A stretch of DNA of 64,000 nt from Siphonodentalium dalli (taxonomy: Eukaryota; Mollusca; Scaphopoda; Gadilida; Siphonodentaliidae), in contig CP136061.1 of NCBI GenBank assembly GCA_032622095.1, positions 51,535,762 through 51,599,761 on the forward strand. The letters run 5' to 3'. The notes under the pieces are model-generated. The model ran no database searches. It was not told the DNA's origin and saw only the letters and a list, made by a program, of their open reading frames with translations. Positions within the stretch are counted from its first letter, which is position 1. Every line of letters starts with the position of its first letter. The translations under genes were made by a program, and so were the position numbers. Shown here in pieces: positions 1-12,100 of this stretch.

Positions 1-1475
1 GGTTCTCATATTATCCACCGGTCATACGCGAGGGAGGTTCTTATATTATCCTCCGGTCATACGTTGGGGAGGTTCTCATATGAACATATTATCTGCCGGT
101 CATACGCGGTGGAGGTTCATATTATCCGCCGGTCATATGCGAGGGAGGTTCTCATATTATCCACCGGTCATACGCGAGGGAGGTTCTTATATTATCCTCC
201 GGTCATTCGTTGGGGAGGTTCTCATATGAACATATTATCCGCCGGTCATACGCGGTGTAGGTTCATATTATCCGCCGGTCATACGCGAGGGAGGTTCTCA
301 TATTATCCTCCGGTCATTCATTGGGGAGGTTCTGATATGAACATATTATTCGCCGGTCATACGGGGTGGAGGTTCATATTATCCACTTGTCATACACAGT
401 GGAGGTTCTCATATGAAAATATTATCCACCGGTCATACGCGGTGGAGGTTCATATTATCCGCCGGTCATACGCGAGGGAAGTTCTCATATTATCCTCCGT
501 TCATATGTGGGTGAGGTTCTGATATGAACATATTATCCGCCGGTCATACGCGTTGGAGGTTCATATTATCCGCCGGTCATGCGCGAGGGAGGTTCTCATA
601 TTATCCACCGGTCATACGCGAGGGAGGTTCTTATATTATCCTCCGGTCATACGTTGGGGAGGTTCTCATATGAACATATTATCCGCCGGTCATACACGGT
701 GGAGGTTCATATTATCCGCCGGTCATATGCGAGGGAGGTTCTCATATTATCCACCGGTCATACGCGAGGGAGGTTCTTATATTATCCTCCGGTCATACGT
801 TGGGGAGGTTCTCATATGAACATATTATCCGCCGGTCATACACGGTGGAGGTTCATATTATCCGCCTGTCATACGCGAGGGAAGTTCTCATATTATCCTT
901 CGGTCATATGTGCGGGAGGTTCTGATATGAACATATTATACGCCGGTCATACACGGTGGAGGTTCATATTATCCACCGGTCATACGTAGAGGAGGTTCTC
1001 ATATGAACATATTATCCGCCGGTCATACGCAGTGGAGGTTCTCATATGAACATATTATCCGCCGGTCATACGTGGTGGAGGTTCTCATATGAACATATTA
1101 TCCGCCGGTCATACGCGGTGGAGGTTCATAGGATAATTTTATTTACAATATACACACATGGAAAGTACAATTACAAATAAATATAATATTGATAGACTAT
1201 ACATGTATATTGCTAGGGGTGATATAGTCATGACTGACTGTCTTCCTATCACCCCTATATTATCCACCGGTCATACGCGAGGGAAGTTCTCATATTATCC
1301 TTCGGTCATAGGTGGGGCAGGTTCTGATATGAACATATTATCTGCCGGTCATACGCAGTGGAGGTTCATATTATCCACCGGTCATACGCGGTGGAGGTTC
1401 TCATATGAACATATTATCCACCGGTCATATGCGAGGGAGGTTCTCATATTATCCACCGGTCACACCCGAGGGAGG
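1..1475 (+). repeat. Minisatellite array, 33-43 bp units, forward part
   Basis: Units alternate between about 35, 35, 43 and 33 bp. All share the core TATTATCCRCCGGTCATACG followed by an AGG/TGG-rich tail and GGTTCTCATA or GGTTCATA. The 43-bp form carries an extra ATGAACATAT block. Unit types recur in a semi-regular order, so there is some higher-order periodicity. The array touches the window start and probably continues outside. Open frames of 88-152 codons here are products of the repeat and not genes. Confidence 0.95.
1131..1256. other. 126-bp insertion in the minisatellite, flanked by ATA
   Basis: The repeat unit breaks after GGTTCATA (1130) and resumes with ATATTATCC (1257). The flanking ATA is present on both sides and could be a 3-bp (or TA) target duplication. 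The inserted DNA has a hairpin: AGGGGTGATA at 1215-1224 pairs with TATCACCCCT at 1247-1256. There are no clear terminal inverted repeats at the insertion ends. It could be a small nonautonomous element or filler DNA. Confidence 0.5.
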
Positions 1476-1906
1476 ATATGACCGGCGGATAATATGTTCA
1501 TATGAGGACCTCCCCAACGTATGACCAGAGGATAATATGAGAACCTCCCTCACGTATAACCGGTGGATAATATGAGAACCTCCCTCGCGTATGACCGACA
1601 GTTAATATGTTCATATGAGAACCTCCCCATTGTATGACCGGAGGATAATATGAGAACCTCCCTCGCGTATGACCGGTGGATAATATGAACCTCCACCGCA
1701 TATGACCGGCAGATAATATGTTCATATCAGAACCTCCCCCGCGTATGACCGGAGGATAATAAGAAAACTTCCATCGCGTATGACCGGCGGATAATATGAA
1801 CCTCCACCGTGTATGACCGTCAGATAATATGTTCATATGAGAACCTCCCCCGCGTATTACTGGGAGATAATATGAGAACTTCACCGCATATATGAATGGC
1901 GGACAC
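1476..1906 (-). repeat. Minisatellite array, inverted part
   Basis: The same units as at 1-1475 continue here on the opposite strand (ATGACCGGYGGATAATATG...). The switch falls inside a unit at about 1475/1476. The two halves therefore form a large head-to-head inverted repeat. Unit variants are more diverged here than in the forward half. Confidence 0.93.
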
Positions 1907-2443
1907 ATAAGTTTTTAAGTCTATAAACACTATTTGATTTGAATATTCTTTTGAATAGTCTTACCATTGACATATTCATTTGTTCAAACCAGTTGATCTA
2001 TTTTGTAACTTGGCTTTTAGTCGCTGGGCTCCGGCATCTGGGCTTTTAGTCACAACTGAAATAAAAATAAGTGCGAATATCTTGGAGCGAATTTCTGCAA
2101 CAATTTCACCGCCTGGTGGACCCATTTGGAAAAAAATACATTCCCTGTGTCTAATTCTACATTTTGATATACTATACGCCCCATTATATTGAATATACCG
2201 GCTGAAATCGATCCTGTAATTGTAAACATCGAGTCTATTTTTAGCTGTTTTATCGGAGCGTGTTTGCGTGTTCGCCATTACAATATTCGCACTAAAACAG
2301 CCATATTGTAGCTAAAAACGAATGCACAGTATTCCACTGTGTTATTTGATACCTAAAACTTGTTGTTTGCTAGTGTATTCATCGAGAAATCTAAATTCTA
2401 AACATTAATGTCGAACGCAGTTTTTCGTGTTTGTGGCATTTTA
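1907..2443. other. No recognisable feature
   Basis: Unique AT-rich DNA. Overlapping open frames of 70-100 codons on both strands lack any recognisable motif and look like chance. Confidence 0.5.
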
Positions 2444-2790
2444 TGTTAGGTCAGTTGTCGACCGGATAATGTAACTTCCGGTGTCCGGTCAGTGATGGGG
2501 TTAATATGTGTGGATAGGGCGAATGTGGACCTTTCGTGAGACACCAAAAGGAGCCCTCTACGCGCTGTATTCCTCGAGATATCGGCCGTCCCACGCAATT
2601 TGAAAATCCCGTCCCGCAGATTGTCATGCTATCCCAAATTCCACCCCATGTTAGGTCAGTTGTCCATCAAATAATGCAACTTCTGGTGTCCGGTCAGTGG
2701 CCGTCCCACGCAATTTGAAATTCTGTCCCGCAGATTGTCGTTTTGTCCCATATCCCATCCCATCCCGCAGATTGTCATGTCCCTACAGCT
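2444..2790 (+). repeat. Two diverged direct copies of a ~200-bp unit
   Basis: GTTAGGTCAGTTGTC plus the CCGGTGTCCGGTCAGTG block occurs at 2444 and again at 2650. The CGTCCCACGCAATTTGAAA plus CCCGCAGATTGTC block occurs at about 2568 and 2700. The second copy is shorter. Confidence 0.75.
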
Positions 2791-2916
2791 ATCATAATAA
2801 AGTCACATGCTAAGAACTTCAACCGAAAAACCCAATATCCCATTTAAACAAATTTGATAGACGTTGACTACTTTTAAACTTTGGCGATGGATAAAAACAA
2901 TACCCATAAAGTTTGC

Positions 2917-3023
2917 CGAGATACTAGGTTTATTTTTCTCGCATGATTCAGCAAATCGGGAATCTCGCTGAAGATCGGACCCCATTTGCTGAATCATACT
3001 CGCGAAAATAAACCTTAATCTCG
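2917..3023. repeat. Inverted repeat, 40-bp arms
   Basis: Arm 2917-2956 (containing GGTTTATTTT and ATGATTCAGCAAAT) pairs with 2984-3023 (ATTTGCTGAATCAT and AAAATAAACC), with small indels and a 27-bp loop. It is probably the remnant of a foldback element. The rest of 2791-3880 shows nothing recognisable beyond AT-rich sequence with repeated TTATTAGGTCA-like words near 3110-3430. Confidence 0.75.
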
Positions 3024-3881
3024 TCAAACTATATGGCTATTGTATATTTATCCAACGCCCACTACTTCTTTTGTCTGTCTAATAAAGTTACGTTTATTAC
3101 GCCAAAGTAGCTTTATTAGGTCAGCTTTTCTTTATTGGGTTAGTCCTACTTTCATGACGTAATCGGATATGCAAATTGCGCAGGTACCTAGGGATGTCAA
3201 CCGACCTGAATGACGTCATGGTGATTTTGGGACGTTTTTATCGTCCATATTTCAACTCAACTGATGCACAATTTGTAATCGGATATGTATTTTCGCTCTA
3301 AAACATATATAAAACATTAGCTAAAGACCAGCTTAGAATAACTATTTTAAAAAAACCGAACGAATTACTTCGCTCAAAGCTGCACTTCGGTTTTTGCACG
3401 TCATATGAATGCTAATAAGTTTGCTTGACCTAATAAATGTTGGGGCGTCATCGACGTAACGAATGAAAACTGAGGAAAATGACATATAAACCTCACAAAA
3501 TGCAAGTTTTGTGAGATAGATAAATAAAATATGTAGCTAATGTTGTCGCTAAAGTGTTTAAATCCTCGGGGGTGGGGGTTGCATCTATTGGACTCGACAG
3601 AGCCTCGCCCAATATATGCTCAAATCACCCTCACGGACATAAACCATTTAAGCGACGACACTAGCTACACATTCTATATGTACAATTATGGTTACGTTTT
3701 TGGGAAGATGCATTGGACAATCTTTATTCCAGGAGTTAAAACAATGTTTTATATTTGAATATTTTAGTGGTTTTACTAATTTTGTCAGGGACCTGTACGT
3801 GCCGCAATCTGTACATACATAAACAGTTTTAAACAAACAAAAGATTTATAAAATTAAAATAAACAAAGTTCAATCTTGCAA

Positions 3882-4010
3882 CTGAAGATGACCCACCAGA
3901 TGTTGGTGGCGATTTGACATCACTCTGAAGATAACCCACCTGAGGTTGTTGGTGATTTGACATCATTCTGAAGATGACCCACCAGAGGTTGGTGGTGATT
4001 TAATATCACG
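3882..4010 (+). repeat. Three-copy 43-bp tandem repeat
   Basis: CTGAAGATRACCCACC...GGTGRTTTRAYATCA begins at 3882, 3925 and 3968, a constant 43-bp period. Confidence 0.9.
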
Positions 4011-4097
4011 CTATGTTCCTTAGAGAATTCCCTTCCTCCACAAGTCATGGCAGCCACTGTAATTCGACTAATACACTGTAAAAAATATTATGCAAAA

Positions 4098-4310
4098 CAT
4101 GTGTTCCACTAAAACGCCTAAATGAAACAGTATTCAGGCATGTGTTCCGTTTATTAAAAAACACTAGTGTTTATCAAAAACACCTAAATTAAACAGTATT
4201 CAGGCATGTATTCTGTTTATTTAAAAACACTAGTGCTTATCAAAACACCTAAATAAAACAGTATTCAAACATGTGTTCTGTTTATTTAAACACAATAGTG
4301 ATTTCCCATA
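4098..4310 (+). repeat. ~66-bp tandem repeat, about three copies
   Basis: CATGTRTTC...CACTAGTG...AACAGTATTCA recurs starting at 4139, 4205 and 4270 (periods 66 and 65). A shortened first copy starts at 4098. Confidence 0.85.
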
Positions 4311-4528
4311 TGATACAATTATATATAATATAAACTAATACATTGGTCTAACAATATTTACCTTGACCTTTTAAGCCAGTGCATTCTCTTATACATGCGA
4401 GGCTTCCTATGTGAGCCTCTCATATATAAAATAATGGACTGGCACAGAATGCTTTAATGCTGCGCCAGCGCAGCTCCCGCCATGAAAGGGCTAAAAGCCC
4501 ACGCCTCCAACTGGATAAGCTGTGTTGC

Positions 4529-4850
4529 TAATTAATTATTGAAAGCTCTCCAATAACAACAATGTCGCACATTGAAACGACTGTTATGTAAACAAAACTG
4601 TTACAGTGATTTGTCAATAAACATTGCAATCATGAAATAAGTTCGAATATTTAGTCGAAATATTATTAGAATATTTTTCAATAGTTTAGACCTTTTCCAT
4701 TATTTAATATCAAGATGTTTTACAAACTTTAGTATCTTATTGGGCAAATTAAAAATTGATCAGCAATACAACTCTGACTGTAACAGTAATGTTTACATAA
4801 CAATGGTTTTGTGAAGCGAAATCATGACTTTGGAGAGTTATTAATAATTA
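4529..4850. mobile_element. Degenerate long-TIR element (MITE-like), ~320 bp
   Basis: The left end (TAATTAATTATTG, CTCTCCAA, TGTTATGTAAACA, CTGTTACAG) reappears in reverse complement at the right end (CTGTAACAGTAATG, TGTTTACATAACA, TTGGAGAG, TTAATAATTA). The arms are about 70-90 bp with many mismatches. The element class cannot be told. Confidence 0.5.
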
Positions 4851-5496
4851 AAAATAGAACAATGTAGATTGTGCATTGTGATAAATCTCACTGTGCACGA
4901 TTTGCTGTATACACCAATTATAATCGTCATTATATTTGGGAAGCAATGTTTTTCGCGAAAAATGAATTTAAAACTACGACTAGTTAAACGTAGTCCTAAC
5001 TGTATCCGTGAGTTGCATATCCACCAAAATGACTAAAATTGAATACCGGTAGTGACGAAATGAAAAATAGTATGTTTGGCCGGTGAATTTGTTTTTTTTA
5101 AATATGTTATTCTGAATAAATGCCCATTGCACAACCGATGATAATAGGACACAATCAATTGCTGGATTTTTATTGCAATGGATAAAAAAGCCTGGACATT
5201 GTTTGTAATAAACATTATCGCTATCAACCCAGCGGTTGAACTGAACTGGTACAATGACCATATACACAAGGGTGCCACCAATCCCAGAGTTCCAGTGCAA
5301 ATAATCAAAGCCAGTGACGGATTATCACTATTTTACTACGATCAGATATTGATAAACGTGTTGTTGTTTTTTCGGTTAGTGTGTTTGTTTAATGTTTTCA
5401 TTGTGTCGATAAAATTAATAGGATTATGTCTGGACTATATTTAGGAGTGGTGGGTTAACGGAAACATCACAATTTTGTTTAATAGGCTTAATGACA
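4851..5496. other. No recognised gene
   Basis: Overlapping open frames lie at 5033-5308 on the minus strand (91 codons, two hydrophobic stretches) and 5178-5444 on the plus strand (88 codons). Neither has a recognisable motif or splice context. The hydrophobic minus-strand frame could be an exon of a membrane protein, but nothing supports it beyond composition. Confidence 0.3.
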
Positions 5497-5500
5497 TTAA

Positions 5501-5966
5501 AGGTACTCAATCTGATCAGAAGGTCCTATATTACTATTTCTTTGGCTTCGGGGGTAAAAAATATCTGCTTTGAGTCGAGGAACCCACCCACCAAAGCTCA
5601 GATTGGCCAGATATCGATGTTTGAAATGTATTATTTTAATTTTAAGTGGCCCAGTAAACTGTCGACGAGAATAACTTATCTGACCAGATAGCGGATGAAG
5701 ATGGATAGATGTGTTCAACGAAATTTTGCCAGTTGTCAAATACCTGACGCAAAAACAGCCACTGGATTTTAGAGCTATCCATCTTCATCCGCTATCTGGT
5801 TAGATAAGTTATTCTCGGGTTTTGGGCAATTTTGTACTATAATCGACTGTGGTTAGCATTATTTTTGGGCAATTAATCGATTCTGATAACTGAAGCGGCA
5901 TTTTAAAAAACGGTGTTGTTGTTGGAATCTGATGATATGGGGACCGTCTGATCGGATTGTGTACCT
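5501..5966. mobile_element. TTAA-flanked MITE, copy 1 (466 bp)
   Basis: Begins AGGTACTCAATC and ends GATTGTGTACCT, flanked by TTAA at 5497-5500 and 5967-5970. TIRs extend about 28 bp. An internal inverted repeat pairs 5666-5707 with 5773-5817. The left subterminal block TTACTATTTCTTTGGCTTC also occurs in the copy at 32856. Open frames at 5491-5739 and 5809-6003 are incidental. A TTAA target duplication is typical of piggyBac-type elements, but these termini do not begin with the usual CCC, so the superfamily is left open. Confidence 0.88.
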
Positions 5967-5970
5967 TTAA

Positions 5971-6455
5971 GTACAAGTTACAACCAATATCAATCATATG
6001 CACATCATGTTTTCTGTTCTGAAGAGATAAAGGAACAAGACTATTGGAGTTTAATTCACATTTATGTATGGTAAAGGAAATTCCGAATCCCTGGAAATAC
6101 TTACAGCTATGCTGTAATTAATCGACCTTCCTTAACAAGGTTGACCACCGGTATTCCCACAGTACTCGACCATGTTCATGTGATCAACTGCAAGTCAATG
6201 ATACCACACTAACCACATCGTGTTCGCAGCGCTGATAGACCATATTCTTCATGCAATGTTTATATGAATTATATCTTTTTAAGTCGGTACTGTAACGGCA
6301 CCAGAGTATTTATTTCTGGTATGGCGTGACACTGCATTGATGAGTGATGATGAAATTGCAAATGGCCCCATGGCGGCAGTGACCAACTTCGTATGTTGAA
6401 TAAACGGCAAACAATTTATTATATTGAAAATGGTGCTGGTTAACGCTCGCGTGTT
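5971..6455. other. No recognisable feature
   Basis: Unique AT-rich DNA between the MITE and the satellite. Confidence 0.5.
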
Positions 6456-6459
6456 TCAA

Positions 6460-6535
6460 CCGGTCCTACTAAAACCCGACCGCACCCGATCGCACCCGAC
6501 CGGACCCGACCTCACCCGACCGGACCACCCCAGGG
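6460..6535 (+). repeat. CCCGACCGCA-type minisatellite at satellite edge
   Basis: Follows GGTCCTACTAAAACCCGACC and consists of ~10-bp units CCCGACCGCA/CCCGACCGGA before the first 353-bp monomer. The same edge structure, inverted, sits at about 36030-36100, the outer end of the third satellite block. Confidence 0.88.
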
Positions 6536-7868
6536 GTCCGAGCGAGATGGGGTTTGCACTAACGTGTAGAATGGACCCGAATGTACCAAAGTTCCAATAC
6601 CCAAGTCGATAGCTCGAGCGGACACGACACTGTTAACCCCTGACTGGCGGCCGTTTCCGCCAGGTACGGGAAATCCAAAAAGGCGCCGATCGCACCTCCC
6701 CTGACTGCCTGACCACGGAAATGGACATTATATCATGAAGTGAATACCCATATGCATCCATGGGCGATCGGACAAGTCGCTAGCTGCTGCGGAAGTGAAT
6801 AAATTAACCCATACGCTGCTGCCGAATTCGCTATAAATGTACGCAAAAACGCCGAAATTAACACCCGCCGACCGGACCGCTCCTATGGGTCCGAGCGAGA
6901 TGGGGTTTGCACTATCGTGTAGAATGGACCCGAATGTACCAAAGTTCCAATCCCCAAGTCGATAGCTCGAGCGGACACGGCACTGTTAACCCCTGACTGG
7001 CGGCCGTTTCCGCCAGGTACGGGAAATCCAAAAAGGCGCCGACCGCACCTCCCCTGACTGCCTGACCACGGAAATGGACATTATATCATGAAGAGAATAC
7101 CCATATGCATCCATGGGCGATCGGACAAGTCGCTAGCTGCAGCGGAAGTGAATAAATTAACCCGTTCGCGGCTGCCGAATTCGCTATAAATGTACGCAAA
7201 AACGCCGAAATTAACACCCGCCGACCGGACCGCCCCTAGGGGACCGAGCGAGATGGGGTTTGCACTATCGTGTAGAATGGACCCGAATGTACCAAAGTTC
7301 CAATCCCCAAGTCGATAGCTCGAGCGGACACGACACTGTTAACCCCTGACTGGCGGCCGTTTCCGCCAGGTACGGGAAATCCAAAAAGGCGCCGACCGCA
7401 CCTCCCCTGACTGCCTGACCACGGAAATGGACATTATATCATGAAGTGAATACCCATATGCATCCATGGGCGATCGGATAAGTCGCTAGCTGCAGCGGAA
7501 GTGAATAAATTAACCCGTACGCTGCTGCCGAATTCGCTATAAATGTACGCAAAAACGCCGAAATTAACACCCGCCGACCGAACCGCCCCTATGGGTCCGA
7601 GCGAGATGGGGTTTGCACTATCGTGTAGAATGGATCCGAATGTACCAAAGTTCCAATCCACAAGTCGATAGCTCGAGCGGACACGGCACTGTTAACCCCT
7701 GCCTGGCGGCCGTTTCCGCCAGGTACGGGAAATCCAAAAAGGCGCCGACCGCACCTCCCCTGACTGCCTGACCACGGAAATGGACATTATATCATGAAGT
7801 GAATACCCATATGCATCCATGGGCGATCGGACAAGTCGCTAGCTGCGCAGCGGAAGTGAATAAATTAA
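6536..7868 (+). repeat. 353-bp satellite, block 1 (~3.8 monomers)
   Basis: The marker CCGAGCGAGATGGGGTTTGC falls at 6538, 6891, 7244 and 7597, an exact 353-bp period. The last monomer (GGATCCGAATG, CCACAAG, CTGCGCAGCGG variants) is cut at its GTGAATAAATTAA by the LINE beginning at 7869. Minus-strand open frames of about 75 codons in this and the other blocks are repeat artefacts that recur with the monomer. Confidence 0.97.
7859..7868 (+). other. Target-site duplication, left copy (AATAAATTAA)
   Basis: AATAAATTAA is part of the normal satellite monomer and precedes the LINE 5' end. The identical 10 bp at 17743-17752 precede the resumed satellite. Confidence 0.88.
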
Positions 7869-8053
7869 GAAAAACTTCCGGTTGGCGCCAATGGGTAAAA
7901 TCGTGTAAACAAAGGCAGGCGAAGTTCCCGGGTTAAAACATGAAAATAACAAGCTGATCAAAGAGTATACATACATGAACAATCAACACAAGAAGCGATG
8001 AGATTATTCCAAGGTGAAAGTAAAATAAAACATTAGTTGTTTCGCCGGAAAAA
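7869..8053 (+). promoter_or_regulatory. LINE 5' leader (candidate internal promoter)
   Basis: This 185-bp leader runs from the insertion edge (GAAAAACTTCCGGTTGGCGCC) to the ORF1 start codon. Its first 60 bases are richer in GC than the rest and include CTTCCGG, an ETS-like word. LINEs transcribe from internal 5' promoters; the assignment to this leader is by position only. Confidence 0.4.
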
Positions 8054-9124
8054 ATGTCAGAAGAAAACACGTCACCAAATTTCGATGTAAATATGTCAGA
8101 GGCAGCATCAACCCCAAATACTTCTTCTGCTATTGAAAACAATGATGGCAATCATATAAGGCATGAAATACTAGACACGGTGCCAGATGCTCATGATTCT
8201 TCTCAGATAAATAATACTTTTTCAAATGTTGAAAATTCAAATAAAAGGAAAACAAAAGATGATACCTCCCCATTTGAAATTAGACAACAGAGACGAAGAG
8301 AAAACTCAGATGATTTCAGTAGCGATATAATGCATACAGCATCTGGAATGTCTATGGAATGTTTGGGAAAAGAAATAAAAGCTATGGTTGCAGAAGGAGT
8401 ATGCAGTGCAGTTGAGAAAATAATGAAGGACATGGCAGATATTATTGTTAAAAATGTAAATAGTTCTATGCTGACCCATGAAAAGAAAATGAAAGATATG
8501 CAGGACCAGTTAAAACAACAAAAAAACATAAACACTAAACTAACAAACAAAATTGATGAACTTGAAAAGAAAATGGAGATGAAATTCGAAGACTCAGAGA
8601 TGTATGGCAGAAGAAACAGCTTAAGATTTCTAAATTTCCCAGTGCCACAGGGTACAACTGATCCAAGAAAATTTAAATCAAAAGAAGAAATAATAGATTT
8701 TCTCAAAACAAAACTGGATATAAATATAGAGAAAAGAGACATTGTTAGGGCTCATCCTGTATCAGCTATAAAACAAAATAATCGCTCAAATAATCCTACA
8801 CAAAACAACGTTGTAAACTTAATATGCAGATTTGTCGATCACGATGTGAAAGAGCATATTCTGCTTTCCAGAAAAAAACTGAAAAACATCTCAAAAGTGA
8901 TGATTGTGGAAGATCTGACAAGGGAGAGACAAACCATAATAAAAAAACTATCAGAATTGAGAAAAACAAGAGCTGTGCATTCCTTCTGGTCATGGGATGG
9001 AAAGATTTTCTATAAACTTGGTGATGATCTGCCCAAAATAATGATTGACATGTCAAAAGACATTGATTTGCAGCTCCCTGGTGGTCCTCCAGAATACTCT
9101 GGTGATGAGTCTGACACTTATTAG
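8054..9124 (+). CDS. LINE ORF1-like nucleic-acid-binding protein (356 aa)
   Basis: Starts at an ATG, 185 bp inside the retrotransposon, and ends at TAG. Residues 1-60 are polar and acidic and probably disordered. Basic patches NKRKTKDD (63-70) and RQQRRREN (77-84) could bind nucleic acid or act as nuclear localisation signals. Residues about 140-185 form a Lys/Glu-rich heptad region typical of a coiled coil. It runs into YGRRNSLRFLNFP (184-196), the start of an RRM-like domain in ORF1 proteins of L1/CR1-type LINEs. VEDLTRERQ (285-293) and DGKIFYKL (315-322) fit the C-terminal domain of the same proteins. Members of this class coat the element RNA as multimers and act as chaperones in the ribonucleoprotein. 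The assignment rests on motif order and position upstream of an APE-RT ORF2. The C terminus after residue 325 is not recognised. Confidence 0.72.
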   Translation: MSEENTSPNFDVNMSEAASTPNTSSAIENNDGNHIRHEILDTVPDAHDSSQINNTFSNVENSNKRKTKDDTSPFEIRQQRRRENSDDFSSDIMHTASGMSMECLGKEIKAMVAEGVCSAVEKIMKDMADIIVKNVNSSMLTHEKKMKDMQDQLKQQKNINTKLTNKIDELEKKMEMKFEDSEMYGRRNSLRFLNFPVPQGTTDPRKFKSKEEIIDFLKTKLDINIEKRDIVRAHPVSAIKQNNRSNNPTQNNVVNLICRFVDHDVKEHILLSRKKLKNISKVMIVEDLTRERQTIIKKLSELRKTRAVHSFWSWDGKIFYKLGDDLPKIMIDMSKDIDLQLPGGPPEYSGDESDTY

Positions 9125-12100
9125 GCCATAGAAACTGACATTTGTATGACAGCACCATCAGAGTGTAGCCATCATACAAGACAAACATCCATATTGTTGT
9201 AAATAATTTAGTAATTATCTAACCTACTATACTGTGCATAAACACTTTCAGCTAAACCTGAGAATGACAATATATTGCTTCACAAAATATTATACTAGTG
9301 TTATAAAATTTCAAACAGTGGAAATGTGCTAGCAAGCTCTTTGTTTTTTCTTTTTGAGTGAATAATTGATAACACTCAATTATCCAATAACAAAATAGTA
9401 AACTTTTTACCATTAGTAACATTAATGTCTTTACTATATTAAAAATTTTCAAACTAGCAATACTGCTGAATGTATTAAGATATTAAATTTTCTTTACTCC
9501 TCAAAAGGTGAAAAACAAAAACAAAAACATTTGATAACTCTGTCATATTCCATATACAATAAGGCAAATATATTTGAACATATTACAAACACTAATATTA
9601 TACTGTAGTGTATGCACATATATTGTCAAATGTTATGCAGAAATTGATTAGAAATGTAAATAAATCTATTATATAATATTCATTTCATCATATTGTATAC
9701 ACCAATGTTTTGTTTACATTGTTTTTGTAATAACTGTCATATCTTAGGCAGAATAATGTCTATTTCATTACTTTCTATACAATAATAACATATTGGTAAT
9801 AACGAGCCCCATCTCATTACAAAAATCTAAATATGTACCATACAAAATCTGTTGACTCAAATAAGTTACTATGGCACATACCTCAATCACATAATTCAAA
9901 AAGATATAATGCACTACTTATGTCTGAGCAAAATCTGCCAACTTGATGTCATAAACTTCAGATGAGATTTATTTGTGGAATTTATCATACACTGCATAAT
10001 CCATAAAGCTATACTGTAGTAAGTCTGTTTGAGTAAAACCCCCAACTTATTGTAAGAAATTCTGAGAATTATTTGTGGAATTTACAAGACATCACATAAT
10101 CCATAAAGCTATACTGTACTAAGTATATTCGAGTAAAACCCCCAACTTATTGTAAGAAATTCTGAGAGAATTATTTTTTGAATTTACTATACATTTCATA
10201 ATCCATAAATCTATAATGTACTAAGTCAGTTTGGGTACTAAGTCAGTTTGGGAAAAAACCCCAACTTATTGTAAGAAATGCTGAGAATTAATTGTAGAAT
10301 TTACTATACATCACATAATCCATAAAGCTATACTATACTAAGTTTGTTAAAGTAAAAAACCCCAACTTGGTGTCATAAATTCTGAGAATTGTTTGTGGAA
10401 TTTACTATACATCACATAATCCATAAAGCTATACATTGTACTGTACTAAGTCTGTTTGAGTACAACCCCAACTTATTGTAAGAAATTCTGAGAATTAATT
10501 GTGGAATTTACTATACATCACATATTCCATAAAGCTATACTGTACTAAGTCAGTTTGGGAAAAACCCACAAATTTTTGTAAGAATTCTGAGAATATTTGT
10601 AGAATTTACTATACATCACATAATCTTAAAGCTATACTTTACTAAGTCAGTTTGAGTAAAACCCCCAACTTATTGTAAGAAATTCTGAGAATTAATTGTG
10701 GAATTTACTATACATCACATAATCCATAAAGTTATACTATACTAATTCTGTTTGGGAAAAACCCCTAACTTGGTGCCATAAATTCTGAGAATTATTTGTG
10801 GAATTTTATTAAGCATCATGTTTTGAGTAAAACCCCCAATTTGATGTAAGCAATTCTGAGAATTAATTGTGGAATTTACTAGACATCTCATAATCCATAA
10901 AGATATACTGTACTAAGTCTGTTTGAGTACAACCCCCAACTTATTGTAAGAAATTCTGAGAATTAATTGTGGAATTTACTATACATCACATAATCCATAA
11001 AGCTATACTGTACTAAGTCAGTTTGGGAAAAACCCACAAATTTGTGTAAAAATTCTGAGAAAATATTTGTATAATTTACTATACTTCACATAATCCATAA
11101 AGCTATACTGTACTAAGTCGGTTTGGGAAAAACCCACAAATTTTTGTAAAAATTCTGAGAATATTTGTAGAATTTACTATACATCACATAATCCATAAAG
11201 TTATACTGTACTAAGTCAGTTTGAGTAAAAACCCCCAACTTATTGTAAGAAATTCTAAGAATTAATTGTGGGATTTACTATACATCAAATAATCCATAAA
11301 GTTATACTATACTAAGTCTGTTTGGGAAAAACCCCTAACTTGGTGCCATAAATCCTGAGAATTATTTGTGGAATTTTATTAAGCATCATGTTTTGAGTAA
11401 AAACCCCAGTTTGATGTAAGCAATTCTGAGAATTATTAGTGGAATTTACTATACTATACATCACATAATCCATAAAGCTATACTGTACTAAGTCTATTTG
11501 GGTTAAACCCCCAACTTGATGTATGTGTGAGTACAAATGTGTATGCAGATGTGTGTATGCATGTGTACATATGCATACATGTGTATGTATGAATACAAAA
11601 TCATGTAAGTCGCATATAGATTACATATTAAAATTAGTAAACATCACCCCACCATATTATACGGATTCACATAAATTTGTATGCATTAAATGTTAGTGTT
11701 TTTGCTGTCCATTACAAGTTCCATCACATTAAAATATTATGTAGCATCTAAGGGTGTATTTAGGTTTCCAGTCACTTCTTATGAAATCTGTTTTCAAGTC
11801 AGAATTAAGCGGTCATTCATGACATCATGAATTGTAAAAAACGAATACAAAACAAAAATTTAAATAATAAATAAATATAATATAAATAATATATAAATAA
11901 ATAATTCTTAAAAATACATAAATAAATAACAAATAGATATTTAAATAAATAATAGTCCAGTTAGGAACAAAATCCCTAACACTACATATCCACGAGCCTA
12001 TTATCAACATTTATATTTTATATATTATTCCAAAAGATACAGATGTCGTACGTTCAACATATCTAAATGCTTATAAATTATTTTTATTCTCCTTATACTA

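Noticed and set aside
64-989. Open frames of 88-152 codons on the plus strand
   Set aside because: They are translations of the minisatellite. Several frames stay open because the unit lacks stops, and the peptides repeat the same motif out of phase.
5033-5308. Hydrophobic 91-codon minus-strand frame, possible membrane-protein exon
   Set aside because: No recognisable family motif, overlapped by a similar frame on the other strand, and no convincing splice sites.
7434-7661. 75-codon minus-strand frame recurring at 20495 and 22613
   Set aside because: It recurs with the 353-bp monomer, has no ORF in the diverged block 3, and shows no domain; a satellite artefact.
8203-8742. 179-codon minus-strand frame opposite ORF1
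   Set aside because: Ser/Phe-rich antisense shadow of the Lys/Glu-rich ORF1 coding strand.
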